This document shows, piece by piece, positions 1 to 6,648 of a stretch of DNA of 6,692 nucleotides. This DNA is from an uncultured Eubacteriales bacterium. Its GTDB lineage: Bacteria; Bacillota; Clostridia; Christensenellales; Pumilibacteraceae. The DNA lies in assembly GCA_900553005.1 (NCBI GenBank), contig USBU01000069.1:1-6692 (forward strand). Reading direction: 5' to 3'. The stretch's first letter is position 1; every line of letters begins with the position of its first letter. The notes below the pieces were generated by a model. That model worked only from the letters and a program-made list of their open reading frames with translations, did no database searches and had not been told where the DNA came from. Position numbers and translations under genes: made by a program.

Positions 1-48
1 CGAGATGTAGCTCCGTCTCGTGGGCTCGGAGATGTGTATAAGAGACAG
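1..48 (+). other. Nextera i7 adapter (sequencing artefact)
   Basis: Synthetic sequence, not genomic. Bases 1-6 (CGAGAT) are the end of the Illumina P7 primer, 7-14 (GTAGCTCC) sit in the i7 index position, 15-29 (GTCTCGTGGGCTCGG) are the Nextera read-2 tail, and 30-48 (AGATGTGTATAAGAGACAG) are the 19-bp Tn5 mosaic end. The same structure is found inverted at 6649-6692. From memory, the index corresponds to Nextera XT N718 (GGAGCTAC in read orientation). An ATG at 32-34 inside the mosaic end opens a spurious 11-codon frame beginning MCIRDS, closed by TAA at 65-67. Confidence 0.98.
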
Positions 49-57
49 CTATTTAAT

Positions 58-63
58 AGGTGA
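58..63 (+). promoter_or_regulatory. Ribosome binding site of the dGTPase-like gene
   Basis: AGGTGA lies 4 bases before the ATG at 68. An in-frame TAA at 65-67 directly precedes that ATG, so the gene cannot begin further upstream and its 5' end is complete even though only 19 genomic bases precede it. Stops occur in all three forward frames between 54 and 67, so no upstream gene can read through into this one. Confidence 0.7.
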
Positions 64-67
64 TTAA

Positions 68-1075
68 ATGGATAAGTCTGACCGTGATTATAAATCCGTG
101 ATTTTCGAGATAGAAAAGTCGTTTTTATCTCCTTACGCGGCAAAATCATATGAGACCAAAGGAAGGGTAAATCCTATACCCGAAAGTCCCATGCGCACCG
201 AGTATCAGCGCGACCGCGACAGAATAATACATTGCAAAGCGTTTCGCCGTCTAAAGCACAAGACGCAGGTTTTTCTTGCGCCGGAGGGCGATCATTACCG
301 CACGCGTCTGACGCATACGCTGGAGGTAAGTCAGATAGCCAGGTCGATTGCTCGCGCCCTGAGGCTTAACGAGGACCTGACGGAAGCAATCAGCCTTGCG
401 CACGATCTCGGGCATACTCCTTACGGACACGCCGGAGAGCGCGCCCTTAATGATTTTACGCACTTTCAGCATAACGAGCAGTCGCTGAGAATGGTTGACG
501 TGCTGGAATACGACGGAAAAGGAATGAATCTTACTTTCGAGGTGCGCGACGGAATCGTTAATCATACCAGCAAGGGCAACGCCGTTACTTTGGAAGGACA
601 CGTTGTCGCCTGGAGCGACCGCATCGCTTACATAAATCACGACATAGACGATGCAATACGCGGCGGAGTAATCTGCGAAAACGATATTCCTGACAAATAT
701 CGCCTTAAGTTCGGCGGCAACAACGGAAAGCGCATCGATTCCATGGTCATGAACGTCATAGAAAACAGCTTCGGCAAGTCTTACGTCGCTCCGTCCGACG
801 ACTATAAGCAGGACATAATGGGACTTAGGGAGTTTCTCTTCGATAAGGTTTACCGTTCGTCTATCGCTAAGGCCGAGGAGCACAAGGCAGTCGATATGAT
901 AAAGTTTCTTTACAGCTATTTTTACACACACAAGGACAAAATTCCGCGGGAGTTTCTCGAGATGGACAGCACGCCGGAGCAAAAGGTTTGCGACTACATT
1001 TCCATGATGAGCGATCACTTCGCGGTAAAGACTTACGAGGACATAACCGTCCCCAAAAGCTGGTCGAAATATTAA
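68..1075 (+). CDS. dGTPase-like HD-domain triphosphohydrolase
   Basis: A 335-aa cytoplasmic HD-domain phosphohydrolase of the Dgt-like family. Family members cleave dNTPs, classically dGTP, to the deoxynucleoside and inorganic triphosphate; for this short Bacillota-type subgroup the actual substrate is inferred. The HD metal site is intact: H83 (LTHTLEV), H112-D113 (AHDLGH), H116 and H121 (GHAGE), and D184 in WSDRIAYINHDIDDA. The family signatures RDRDRIIHCKAFRRLKHKTQVF (residues about 48-69), GDHYRTR (74-80) and HNEQS (135-139) are also present. Length matches the short Dgt-like proteins, which lack the insertions of E. coli Dgt. The gene stops 23 bp before dnaG, so it is probably co-transcribed with it, which would place dNTP-pool control beside replication priming. 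A 308-codon antisense frame opposite it is a shadow. Confidence 0.93.
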   Translation: MDKSDRDYKSVIFEIEKSFLSPYAAKSYETKGRVNPIPESPMRTEYQRDRDRIIHCKAFRRLKHKTQVFLAPEGDHYRTRLTHTLEVSQIARSIARALRLNEDLTEAISLAHDLGHTPYGHAGERALNDFTHFQHNEQSLRMVDVLEYDGKGMNLTFEVRDGIVNHTSKGNAVTLEGHVVAWSDRIAYINHDIDDAIRGGVICENDIPDKYRLKFGGNNGKRIDSMVMNVIENSFGKSYVAPSDDYKQDIMGLREFLFDKVYRSSIAKAEEHKAVDMIKFLYSYFYTHKDKIPREFLEMDSTPEQKVCDYISMMSDHFAVKTYEDITVPKSWSKY

Positions 1076-1088
1076 ATTCTGTATGTAC

Positions 1089-1092
1089 GGAG
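1089..1092 (+). promoter_or_regulatory. Ribosome binding site deciding the dnaG TTG start
   Basis: GGAG lies 6 bases before a TTG at 1099. The only in-frame ATG, at 988, lies deep inside the preceding gene, would create an 88-bp overlap, and would add 37 residues with no counterpart in primases. The TTG start puts the N-terminus exactly where DnaG proteins normally begin, just ahead of the IEQLLSRVDLV helix. Confidence 0.8.
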
Positions 1093-1098
1093 AACAGA

Positions 1099-2862
1099 TT
1101 GGACAGAGAGTGGATAGAACAGCTTTTATCGCGCGTTGATCTGGTGCGGATAATTTCGCGCTATCTTCCGCTGACAAAGAAGGGCAGAACTCATTGGGGG
1201 TGCTGTCCGTTTCATCATGAAAAGGAGCCGTCGTTTGCCGTAAACGAGGAAAAGCAGTTTTATCATTGCTTCGGCTGCAAGGAAAGCGGCAACGCCATAA
1301 CGTTTATTCAGAAGATGGAAAGCGTGGATTTTGTCGACGCGGTAAAAATTCTGGCGGAAGAGGCTAAAATGGAACTGCCCAAATTCAACCGTAACGAGAC
1401 GGGCGGCGCGACGCGTGAAAAAAAGGAAAGATTATACGCGCTCATGCGCGAGGCGGCCAAGCATTATCACGACAATCTGTTAAGCGCCCGCGGTAAAACC
1501 GCGCGCGATTATCTTGACGCCCGCGGTATTACGGGAAGTCTTGTGACTCGTTTCGGCTTCGGCGCAAGCTGCGACGGGGAGGAAATAATAAACTATCTTC
1601 TTTCAAAGGGCTATACGCATGCGGAAATGAAGGAAGCCGGGCTTATAGATCAGCACGGCGACAGATGGTACGACGTTTTTTACGGGCGGCTTATGATTCC
1701 GATTATCAATAATTTCGGCGAGGTAGTGGCTTTCGGAGGCCGTCTGATAAATCCCGAGACGCATATTCCCATAAAATACCGCAATTCCACAAATACTCCC
1801 ATTTTCGACAAGTCCAAGACGCTTTACGCTATAAATCTTTTAAAAAAGAAAAAACAGCGCGAGTCTATAAAATACGTTATAATTGCCGAGGGCTATATGG
1901 ACGTGATAGCGTTGTATAAAGCCGGCTTCGATACCGCGGTAGCCAGCATGGGCACTGCGCTTACGTTCAGCCAGGCCAAACTGATACGCAACTATTCCAA
2001 TAACGTGTATATCAGTTACGACGGCGATTCTGCCGGACAAACCGCCACAATGCGCGGACTGGATATTCTTCGCTCGGCCGGACTGAACGTTAAAGTAGTG
2101 TCGCTGCCCGACGGACTAGATCCGGACGACCTTATAAAACAGCGCGGCCGCGAAGCTTATTCAAAGCTTCTTAAGTCTGCGGATACGCTGCCTGCTTTTA
2201 AGCTGAACAGTCTGAAAAAGAAATTCGATCTGGATTCGCCCGACGGCAAGTCGGCTTACGCGATAGAAGCGCTTAAGGTAATAAAATCTTTGGAAAATCC
2301 CGTTGAACAGGAGGAGTATCTTTCCATAGTTCACGCGGCTACAGGCTACTCGTTTGAAACGCTTAAAAAACAGGCTGATTTGACCGAGATTTCCGACGCC
2401 GGCATGCCGGATGCCGAAAGCGAGCCTTTAGCCGGCGGAGTTTCGTCGGCAGCAAGCCGGGATAAGGCGGAGCTTTTCGTGATTGCAAGCATAGCTCACG
2501 GCGCGCCCTATGTGGATTTTAACGAGAATATTTATCCGTATTTAAACAATGAAACGGACAGACGTATTTACGAATACGCTTTGGACAAGTTTAAATCCGG
2601 CGGCCGTCCGTCCGTATCCGCGCTTTACAGTATGTTCGACAGACGGGAAGTGAACGAAATTGTCGAGTACGGATTTCTTGAGGGCGACGACGCGGCAAAA
2701 TACGCAATGTGTCTTAACCGCATGAAAATCAAATCCGTTTCGGCGGAAAAAACTCGGCTTGCAAAGGAATACGACGAGACGAAAAATGCTAAGCTTATTT
2801 TGGAAATCGCAAGATTGGACGGACTTTTGAAAAGCTTGAAAAACGGAGGGGAGAATGACTGA
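1099..2862 (+). CDS. dnaG: DNA primase DnaG (TTG start)
   Basis: Bacterial replicative primase, 587 aa from the TTG start; it makes the RNA primers for the lagging strand and works with the replicative helicase at the fork. Residues below are numbered from the TTG. The N-terminal CHC2 zinc finger has ligands C36, H39, C57 and C60 (CPFH ... CFGC). The catalytic core contains YGRLMIP (195-201) and the KYRNS motif (226-230). The TOPRIM domain shows EGYMDV (264-269, with the catalytic Glu), YDGDSAG (D308 and D310, metal binding) and DPDD (341-344). A low-similarity linker near 430-453 leads to the C-terminal region (about 454-587), which should be the helicase-binding domain; this part is recognised by position rather than by motif. 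Length is normal for the family. Its last 8 bp overlap the next gene, implying translational coupling to the sigma factor, as in the classic macromolecular-synthesis operon. Confidence 0.97.
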   Translation: MDREWIEQLLSRVDLVRIISRYLPLTKKGRTHWGCCPFHHEKEPSFAVNEEKQFYHCFGCKESGNAITFIQKMESVDFVDAVKILAEEAKMELPKFNRNETGGATREKKERLYALMREAAKHYHDNLLSARGKTARDYLDARGITGSLVTRFGFGASCDGEEIINYLLSKGYTHAEMKEAGLIDQHGDRWYDVFYGRLMIPIINNFGEVVAFGGRLINPETHIPIKYRNSTNTPIFDKSKTLYAINLLKKKKQRESIKYVIIAEGYMDVIALYKAGFDTAVASMGTALTFSQAKLIRNYSNNVYISYDGDSAGQTATMRGLDILRSAGLNVKVVSLPDGLDPDDLIKQRGREAYSKLLKSADTLPAFKLNSLKKKFDLDSPDGKSAYAIEALKVIKSLENPVEQEEYLSIVHAATGYSFETLKKQADLTEISDAGMPDAESEPLAGGVSSAASRDKAELFVIASIAHGAPYVDFNENIYPYLNNETDRRIYEYALDKFKSGGRPSVSALYSMFDRREVNEIVEYGFLEGDDAAKYAMCLNRMKIKSVSAEKTRLAKEYDETKNAKLILEIARLDGLLKSLKNGGEND

Positions 2863-3931
2863 ATTTTCATTTTCGGAGATAGTTCCGGAAAAACGTTCGC
2901 TGAAGGAGCAGATTGCCGACCTTGTCAGCTTGGGCGCAAGAAAGGGTTTTCTTACGACCGACGAGGTAAGCGAGGCGCTTGCGCTTTACTGCGACGCTTC
3001 CTCCGGGGAGATCGACGACGCTTACGAGCAGCTGGCAAAAAACAACGTGCTTGTGGTGGGCGAGCCTTCCGAGGCCGAATACGAATCGGCCGGATCGAGC
3101 GCCGACGCAACAAAAACGTATCTAAAAGAGCTTGGCAAGACTGCGCTTTTGTCCGCGGAGGAGGAACGCGACCTTGCCGAAAAAGTTTCGGCCGGCGACG
3201 ACAATGCAAAAAACGCGCTCATTGTGGCTAACTTAAGGCTTGTGGTTTCCGTTGCCAAGCGTTATACAGGCAGAGGTTTGGAGCTTGACGACCTGATACA
3301 GCTCGGCAATCTGGGGCTTATGACGGCGGTGGACAAGTTCGATTATCTGAAGGGCTTTCGTTTTTCCACTTATGCGACCTGGTGGATTCGTCAGGCAATC
3401 ACAAGGTCGCTGGGAGATTTGACTCATCCTTTACATATCCCCGGTTACGTGAGGGAAAATATGGACCGGATGCGCAGATTTTCCGCCGAAACCGAACAGC
3501 GTTGCGGCAGGGAGGCTACGCTTGAAGAATTAGCCGAATATATGGGGCTTGACGAAAAAAAGATTATATTTTATCAAAAGCTTTTGCTCAAGGAGAAGTC
3601 CATCGACGAGTCCGTCGGAGACGATGGCGACGCTGCTTTTGCGGACATACTGCGCGACGACAAGCTTCGGCTGCCGGACGAGGTGGCCGAGGATAATCTG
3701 TTAAGGGAGCTTATCGACGAAGCCATCGGAGCGCTCGAGCCGCGCGAGCAGGTGATAATAAGGCTGAGATACGGTTTGGACGACGGATGCCCTAAAACGC
3801 TGGAGGAGGTGGGCGCGATATTCAACGTTACGAGGGAAAGAGTACGGCAGCTTGAGCAAAAAGCTTTGAAAAAGCTGCGCAGTCCGGAGCTCAGCAAACC
3901 GATTCAAAACTACCGCAGCGCGGCGATCTGA
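2855..3931 (+). CDS. Divergent RpoD-like sigma-70 factor (paralogue of rpoD)
   Basis: A 358-aa sigma-70 factor of the primary (group 1/2) type. Order: a region 1.1-like module (about 15-70), region 1.2 (about 86-112), region 2 (about 118-190, with NLRLVVSVAKR and FRFSTYATWWIRQAITR), region 3 (about 197-275) and region 4 (about 283-345, with TLEEVG...NVTRERVRQLEQKALKKLR). The region 4.2 residues that read the -35 box are kept, as are the melting aromatics and the Q and T that read the upstream end of the -10 box. Changed relative to the neighbouring RpoD: DQARTIRIPVHMVE becomes DLTHPLHIPGYVRE (188-201), DLIQEGN becomes DLIQLGN (146-152), and the region 3.2 finger is degenerate. The ATG at 2855 follows GGAGG (2845-2849), and an in-frame TGA at 2837-2839 excludes an earlier start. 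It probably acts as an alternative, non-essential primary-like sigma factor; its promoters are unknown. Confidence 0.9.
   Translation: MTEFSFSEIVPEKRSLKEQIADLVSLGARKGFLTTDEVSEALALYCDASSGEIDDAYEQLAKNNVLVVGEPSEAEYESAGSSADATKTYLKELGKTALLSAEEERDLAEKVSAGDDNAKNALIVANLRLVVSVAKRYTGRGLELDDLIQLGNLGLMTAVDKFDYLKGFRFSTYATWWIRQAITRSLGDLTHPLHIPGYVRENMDRMRRFSAETEQRCGREATLEELAEYMGLDEKKIIFYQKLLLKEKSIDESVGDDGDAAFADILRDDKLRLPDEVAEDNLLRELIDEAIGALEPREQVIIRLRYGLDDGCPKTLEEVGAIFNVTRERVRQLEQKALKKLRSPELSKPIQNYRSAAI
3359..3396 (+). repeat. 38-bp exact direct repeat, copy 1
   Basis: These 38 bases are identical to 4690-4727. The repeat encodes the region 2.3 core (RFSTYATWWIRQA) of both tandem sigma genes, and every synonymous position is the same, although the two genes differ at many wobble positions on either side. 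Confidence 0.95.
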
Positions 3932-3939
3932 AATAAAAT

Positions 3940-3970
3940 TTCTAAAAAGGCAACAATACTATTGTATAAT
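3940..3970 (+). promoter_or_regulatory. Candidate rpoD promoter (perfect -10, weak -35)
   Basis: A perfect TATAAT stands at 3965-3970 in the 77-bp gap before rpoD. No good -35 box is present at 16-19 bp spacing: the best hexamers (for example TTCTAA at 3940 or TCTAAA at 3941) match only three of six consensus bases. It is not a TGn extended -10, since TG directly abuts the hexamer. The upstream bases are A/T-rich. A start near 3977 would give a leader of about 30 nt before the rpoD ATG. This promoter could let rpoD be transcribed independently of dnaG and the upstream sigma gene. Confidence 0.55.
3953..3965. repeat. 13-bp inverted repeat abutting the -10 box
   Basis: ACAATA-C-TATTGT is a perfect palindrome with 6-bp arms around one central base. 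It lies in the promoter spacer and its last T is the first base of the TATAAT box, a position typical of a repressor operator. The function is inferred only; in A/T-rich DNA an arm this short can also arise by chance. Confidence 0.4.
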
Positions 3971-3972
3971 CG

Positions 3973-3995
3973 GCCGGGACGACTTTTTTACCGGC
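3973..3995 (+). promoter_or_regulatory. Small hairpin in the rpoD leader
   Basis: GCCGG (3973-3977) can pair with CCGGC (3991-3995) across a 13-base loop containing a run of six T. It ends one base before the AAAGGA ribosome binding site (3997-4002). The T-run is in the loop rather than after the stem, so it is not an intrinsic terminator. It may shape the 5' leader or protect the transcript start; the stem is only 5 bp, so confidence is low. Confidence 0.3.
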
Positions 3996-4008
3996 AAAAG
4001 GACAATTT

Positions 4009-5253
4009 ATGGATAAACAAACATTGGATAAAATCGTAAAAACGCTAATCGAAAAATACAAGAAGGAAGGACGGCTTACTTACGACGACGTAAACGCGGA
4101 GATTTCAGGCTCTGTTGCGCCCGGCGACATCGATGATATTTTAAGCGCGCTGGCGGATAAGGGCATCGAGCTGAAAAAATCTGAAACCGAGAGAAAAGAT
4201 CTCGGAGAAAAGATTGAAAACGAGATAAAGCGTCTTATAAAAATCGGCAAGGCTCACGGTCATCTTACCTATGACGAAGTGGGCGAAAAGCTTGCCGTTG
4301 AATGCGAGGCCAACGCCGAGCAGATGGAGGAGGTCTTTAAGATTCTCGCTGAAAACAATATACAGATAATCAACAACACGCTTGATCTTGTGCACGACGA
4401 TATAGACCAGATCATGTCCGAGGTTTCCATCGACGATCCTGTTAAGGTTTATTTAAAGGATATAGGCAAGGTGCCGCTTTTGTCCGTCGAGGAGGAGCTT
4501 GAACTTGCTCACCGTATGTCGCGCGGCGACGACGAAGCTAAAAAACGTTTGAGCGAGGCTAATCTGAGACTTGTCGTATCGATTGCCAAGCGTCACGTAG
4601 GACGCGGAATGCTGTTTCTGGATCTCATACAGGAGGGAAACCTCGGGCTTATGAAGGCCGTTGAGAAGTTCGATTATACAAAGGGTTTCCGTTTTTCCAC
4701 TTATGCGACCTGGTGGATTCGTCAGGCGATAACCCGCGCGATAGCCGATCAGGCGCGGACGATACGTATTCCGGTGCATATGGTGGAAACGATAAATAAG
4801 CTTACGCGCACAACCAGAATTCTGGTGCAGAAATACGGCCGTGATCCGACGCCCGCCGAGATCAGCGAAGAAATGGGCGTATCGGAGGAGCGCGTGCGCG
4901 AAATTCAGCGAATAGCGCTTGATCCGGTGTCGCTGGAGACGCCTATCGGCGAGGAGGAAGACAGTCACCTCGGCGATTTTATCGAGGATATAAACGTCAG
5001 CGCGCCTCAGGATGCCGCTACGTTTACGATGCTTAAGGAGCAGCTTTTGTCTGTGCTGGATACGCTTACCCCGCGTGAAGAAATGGTTTTGAGACTGCGC
5101 TACGGTATAGACGACGGTCATCCCAGAACGCTTGAGGAGGTCGGTAAGGAATTCGGCGTGACAAGAGAGCGTATCCGGCAGATCGAGGCTAAGGCGCTGA
5201 GAAAATTACGGCATCCTCAGCGCAGCAAAAAGCTTAAGGACTATATAGACTGA
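4009..5253 (+). CDS. rpoD: Primary sigma factor RpoD (SigA)
   Basis: The 414-aa housekeeping sigma factor that directs RNA polymerase to standard promoters. It has the full canonical set: region 1.2 (DDPVKVYLKDIGKVPLLS, 142-159), region 2 (DLIQEGNLGLMKAVEKF, 205-221; FSTYATWWIRQAITRAIADQ beginning at 229), the conserved ARTIRIPVHMVETINK (249-264), the region 3.2 finger (SLETPIGEEEDSHLGDFIED, 308-327) and region 4.2 (TLEEVG...VTRERIRQIEAKALRKLRHP, 374-403). The N-terminus is unusual: two consecutive region 1.1-like modules, about residues 9-55 (GRLTYDDV) and 72-121 (GHLTYDEV). The ATG follows AAAGGA with 6-bp spacing, and an in-frame TAA at 3967-3969 excludes earlier starts. It directly follows a divergent paralogue and overlaps trmK by 1 bp. 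Confidence 0.97.
   Translation: MDKQTLDKIVKTLIEKYKKEGRLTYDDVNAEISGSVAPGDIDDILSALADKGIELKKSETERKDLGEKIENEIKRLIKIGKAHGHLTYDEVGEKLAVECEANAEQMEEVFKILAENNIQIINNTLDLVHDDIDQIMSEVSIDDPVKVYLKDIGKVPLLSVEEELELAHRMSRGDDEAKKRLSEANLRLVVSIAKRHVGRGMLFLDLIQEGNLGLMKAVEKFDYTKGFRFSTYATWWIRQAITRAIADQARTIRIPVHMVETINKLTRTTRILVQKYGRDPTPAEISEEMGVSEERVREIQRIALDPVSLETPIGEEEDSHLGDFIEDINVSAPQDAATFTMLKEQLLSVLDTLTPREEMVLRLRYGIDDGHPRTLEEVGKEFGVTRERIRQIEAKALRKLRHPQRSKKLKDYID
4690..4727 (+). repeat. 38-bp exact direct repeat, copy 2
   Basis: Identical to 3359-3396, in the same orientation 1,331 bp downstream. It encodes the same region 2.3 peptide in rpoD. Confidence 0.95.
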
Positions 5254-5867
5254 TGGATCGGATAAGCGCGGTTTGCTCGCTTATCCGTCCGTCGCGTAAT
5301 CTTGCCGACATAGGCTGCGATCACGGTTTGGTTGCGGCATACGCGCTCGACGTCGGGATAGGCGAGGTCATTGCCACCGATATAAGCGAGGGCTCGCTTG
5401 ACAAGGCGAGAAGGTTGCTTGCCGGCCGCGATAACGTCAGGTTCGTAATCAGCGACGGTTTCGACGGAATTCCCGTGCGCGTCGAGCAGGCGGTCGTTTC
5501 CGGCATGGGAGGACTGAAAATAGTCGATATAATTTCGCGCTGTCCGTATCGTCCCGCGCTGGTGCTTGGAGCTCAGCATAACGTAGGGGAGCTGAGAGAA
5601 TTTCTCTCGGGCAGCGGATATCGTATCGTCGAGGATTTCTGCGTCTGCGATCGCGGAAAGTATTACGATTTTATACGCGCCGAGGAGGGTAAATCAGACG
5701 CGCTTGACGCGGTTCAGCTTGCTTACGGGGTTTTTTATAAGCGTAAAAATCCGTATCTTTATGATTTTGCGGCAGAGTCTAAGGACAAAATAAAAGGCTA
5801 CAAGCAAACGAAAGAAAACTGCAGACGGCTTGAAATGCTGGAGGAGGTGTTAAAATGGCAAAGGTAA
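5253..5867 (+). CDS. trmK: tRNA (adenine(22)-N1)-methyltransferase TrmK
   Basis: A 204-aa SAM-dependent methyltransferase of the TrmK/YqfN family (COG2384), which methylates N1 of A22 in the D-loop region of some tRNAs. The Rossmann-type SAM site shows motif I LADIGCDHG (17-25), an acidic residue at the end of the second strand (ATDIS, D43), SDGF (67-70) and the family motif SGMGG (83-87). Further on, NVGELREFL and YYDFIRAE (about residues 110-145) match the usual TrmK core, followed by a charged helical tail (about 160-204). The family QPN motif appears here as AQHN. The protein is somewhat shorter than the usual length of about 225-240 aa. The ATG overlaps the rpoD stop (TGATG). An in-frame TAA at 5235-5237 leaves 5253 as the only normal start; AAGGA at 5236-5240 is rather distant (12 bp), so translation probably depends on coupling to rpoD. 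Confidence 0.92.
   Translation: MDRISAVCSLIRPSRNLADIGCDHGLVAAYALDVGIGEVIATDISEGSLDKARRLLAGRDNVRFVISDGFDGIPVRVEQAVVSGMGGLKIVDIISRCPYRPALVLGAQHNVGELREFLSGSGYRIVEDFCVCDRGKYYDFIRAEEGKSDALDAVQLAYGVFYKRKNPYLYDFAAESKDKIKGYKQTKENCRRLEMLEEVLKWQR
5843..5847 (+). promoter_or_regulatory. Ribosome binding site of nif3
   Basis: A strong GGAGG sits 7 bases before the ATG at 5855, inside the 3' end of trmK. It fixes the start of the downstream gene, which overlaps trmK by 13 bp. Confidence 0.8.
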
Positions 5868-6648
5868 AGGAAATTATAAGGCTGATGAACGTAGTTGCTC
5901 CCGAAAGCAACGTGCTTATCGGAGAATACGATAACGTCGGCTTGCTTGTAGGTAAAACCGACGCGGAGGTAAAGCGCGTTTTATGTTGTCTCGACGCCAC
6001 CGAGGAGGTCATAAACGAGGCCGCCGCAATGGGCGCCGGCCTGATAATAGCTCATCATCCGATGATATATCAGCCCTTAAAGAGGGTAAACGACGCGGAT
6101 ATCACGGGCAGAAAAATCATTTCGGCTATTGAAAACGGAATTTCGGTTTACGCGGCTCACAGCAATCTGGATTTTACGGCCGGAGGCATAAACGATTTTG
6201 TAGCGGGACTTATGGGGCTTATGGACGTTGAGGTAATCGAGCCTTACATATCCCGGCATGAGGGAATGGGGAGAGTGGGTAATCTCTCCGGTAAAATGTA
6301 CGCCGCCGTGCTTAAAGGGCAGGTCGAAAATCTATTTAAGGATCATTACGTGCGTATAATCGGCGAGCCTTACGAATACGTTTCGCGCGTGGCGATTATA
6401 AACGGCGCGGGCGGCGGAAGCACGGATTATATCGATATGGCGCTTAAGTGCGGAGCCGACTGTCTTATTACCGCCGACGTAAAGCATCATGTCGCCGTAT
6501 ATGCAAAGGAAAACGGGCTTACGGTCATAGAGCCTCAGCACTATACTATGGAGCATTGTTTTATCACCAGGCTGGTGCAGACGCTTAAGCTTGAGGCGCT
6601 GTCCGCAAAGCTCGATGTGGAGATTTTTCAGTCGGATAAGGATATAAA
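5855..6648 (+). CDS. NIF3/YqfO-family dinuclear metal protein, 3' end missing
   Basis: Open from ATG 5855 to the end of the genomic insert without a stop: 264 complete residues plus two bases. NIF3-family proteins hold a dinuclear metal centre; databases often label them GTP cyclohydrolase 1 type 2 homologues, but the physiological role is unsettled. Visible features are the N-terminal signature YDNVGLLVG (25-33), AHHP (66-69, ligands H67 and H68), AHSNLD (101-106, ligand D106), ITADVKHH (205-212) and the C-terminal pair H229 and E233 in PQHYTME. No long PII/CutA-like insertion of the YqfO type lies between the two halves, so this is the short form, usually about 260-270 aa. The gene is therefore probably missing only a few codons. 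It follows trmK, its usual partner in Bacillota. Residue 265 uses the first adapter base, and reading on gives an artificial tail. Confidence 0.94.

Noticed and set aside
32..67. Short open frame starting in the left adapter (MCIRDS...)
   Set aside because: Its first codons are adapter sequence and it stops at TAA 65-67; it is not a natural leader peptide.
251..1177. 308-codon open frame on the - strand opposite the dGTPase-like gene and the start of dnaG
   Set aside because: It covers a well-supported gene, shows no recognisable motif, and is explained by codon bias leaving few stops in the opposite frame.
2399..2410. 12-bp perfect palindrome CCGGCATGCCGG in dnaG
   Set aside because: It lies in the coding linker before the C-terminal region, with no repeat partner or regulatory context seen; a chance palindrome is likely.
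3973..3995. Possible intrinsic terminator between the two sigma genes
   Set aside because: The stem is only 5 bp and the T-run is in the loop, not after the stem; it also lies downstream of the -10 box.
4453..5121. 222-codon open frame on the - strand inside rpoD
   Set aside because: Shadow of rpoD. A shorter - strand frame in the upstream sigma gene encodes a similar peptide (LTNPPGRISGKT) only because both genes share conserved region 2 DNA.
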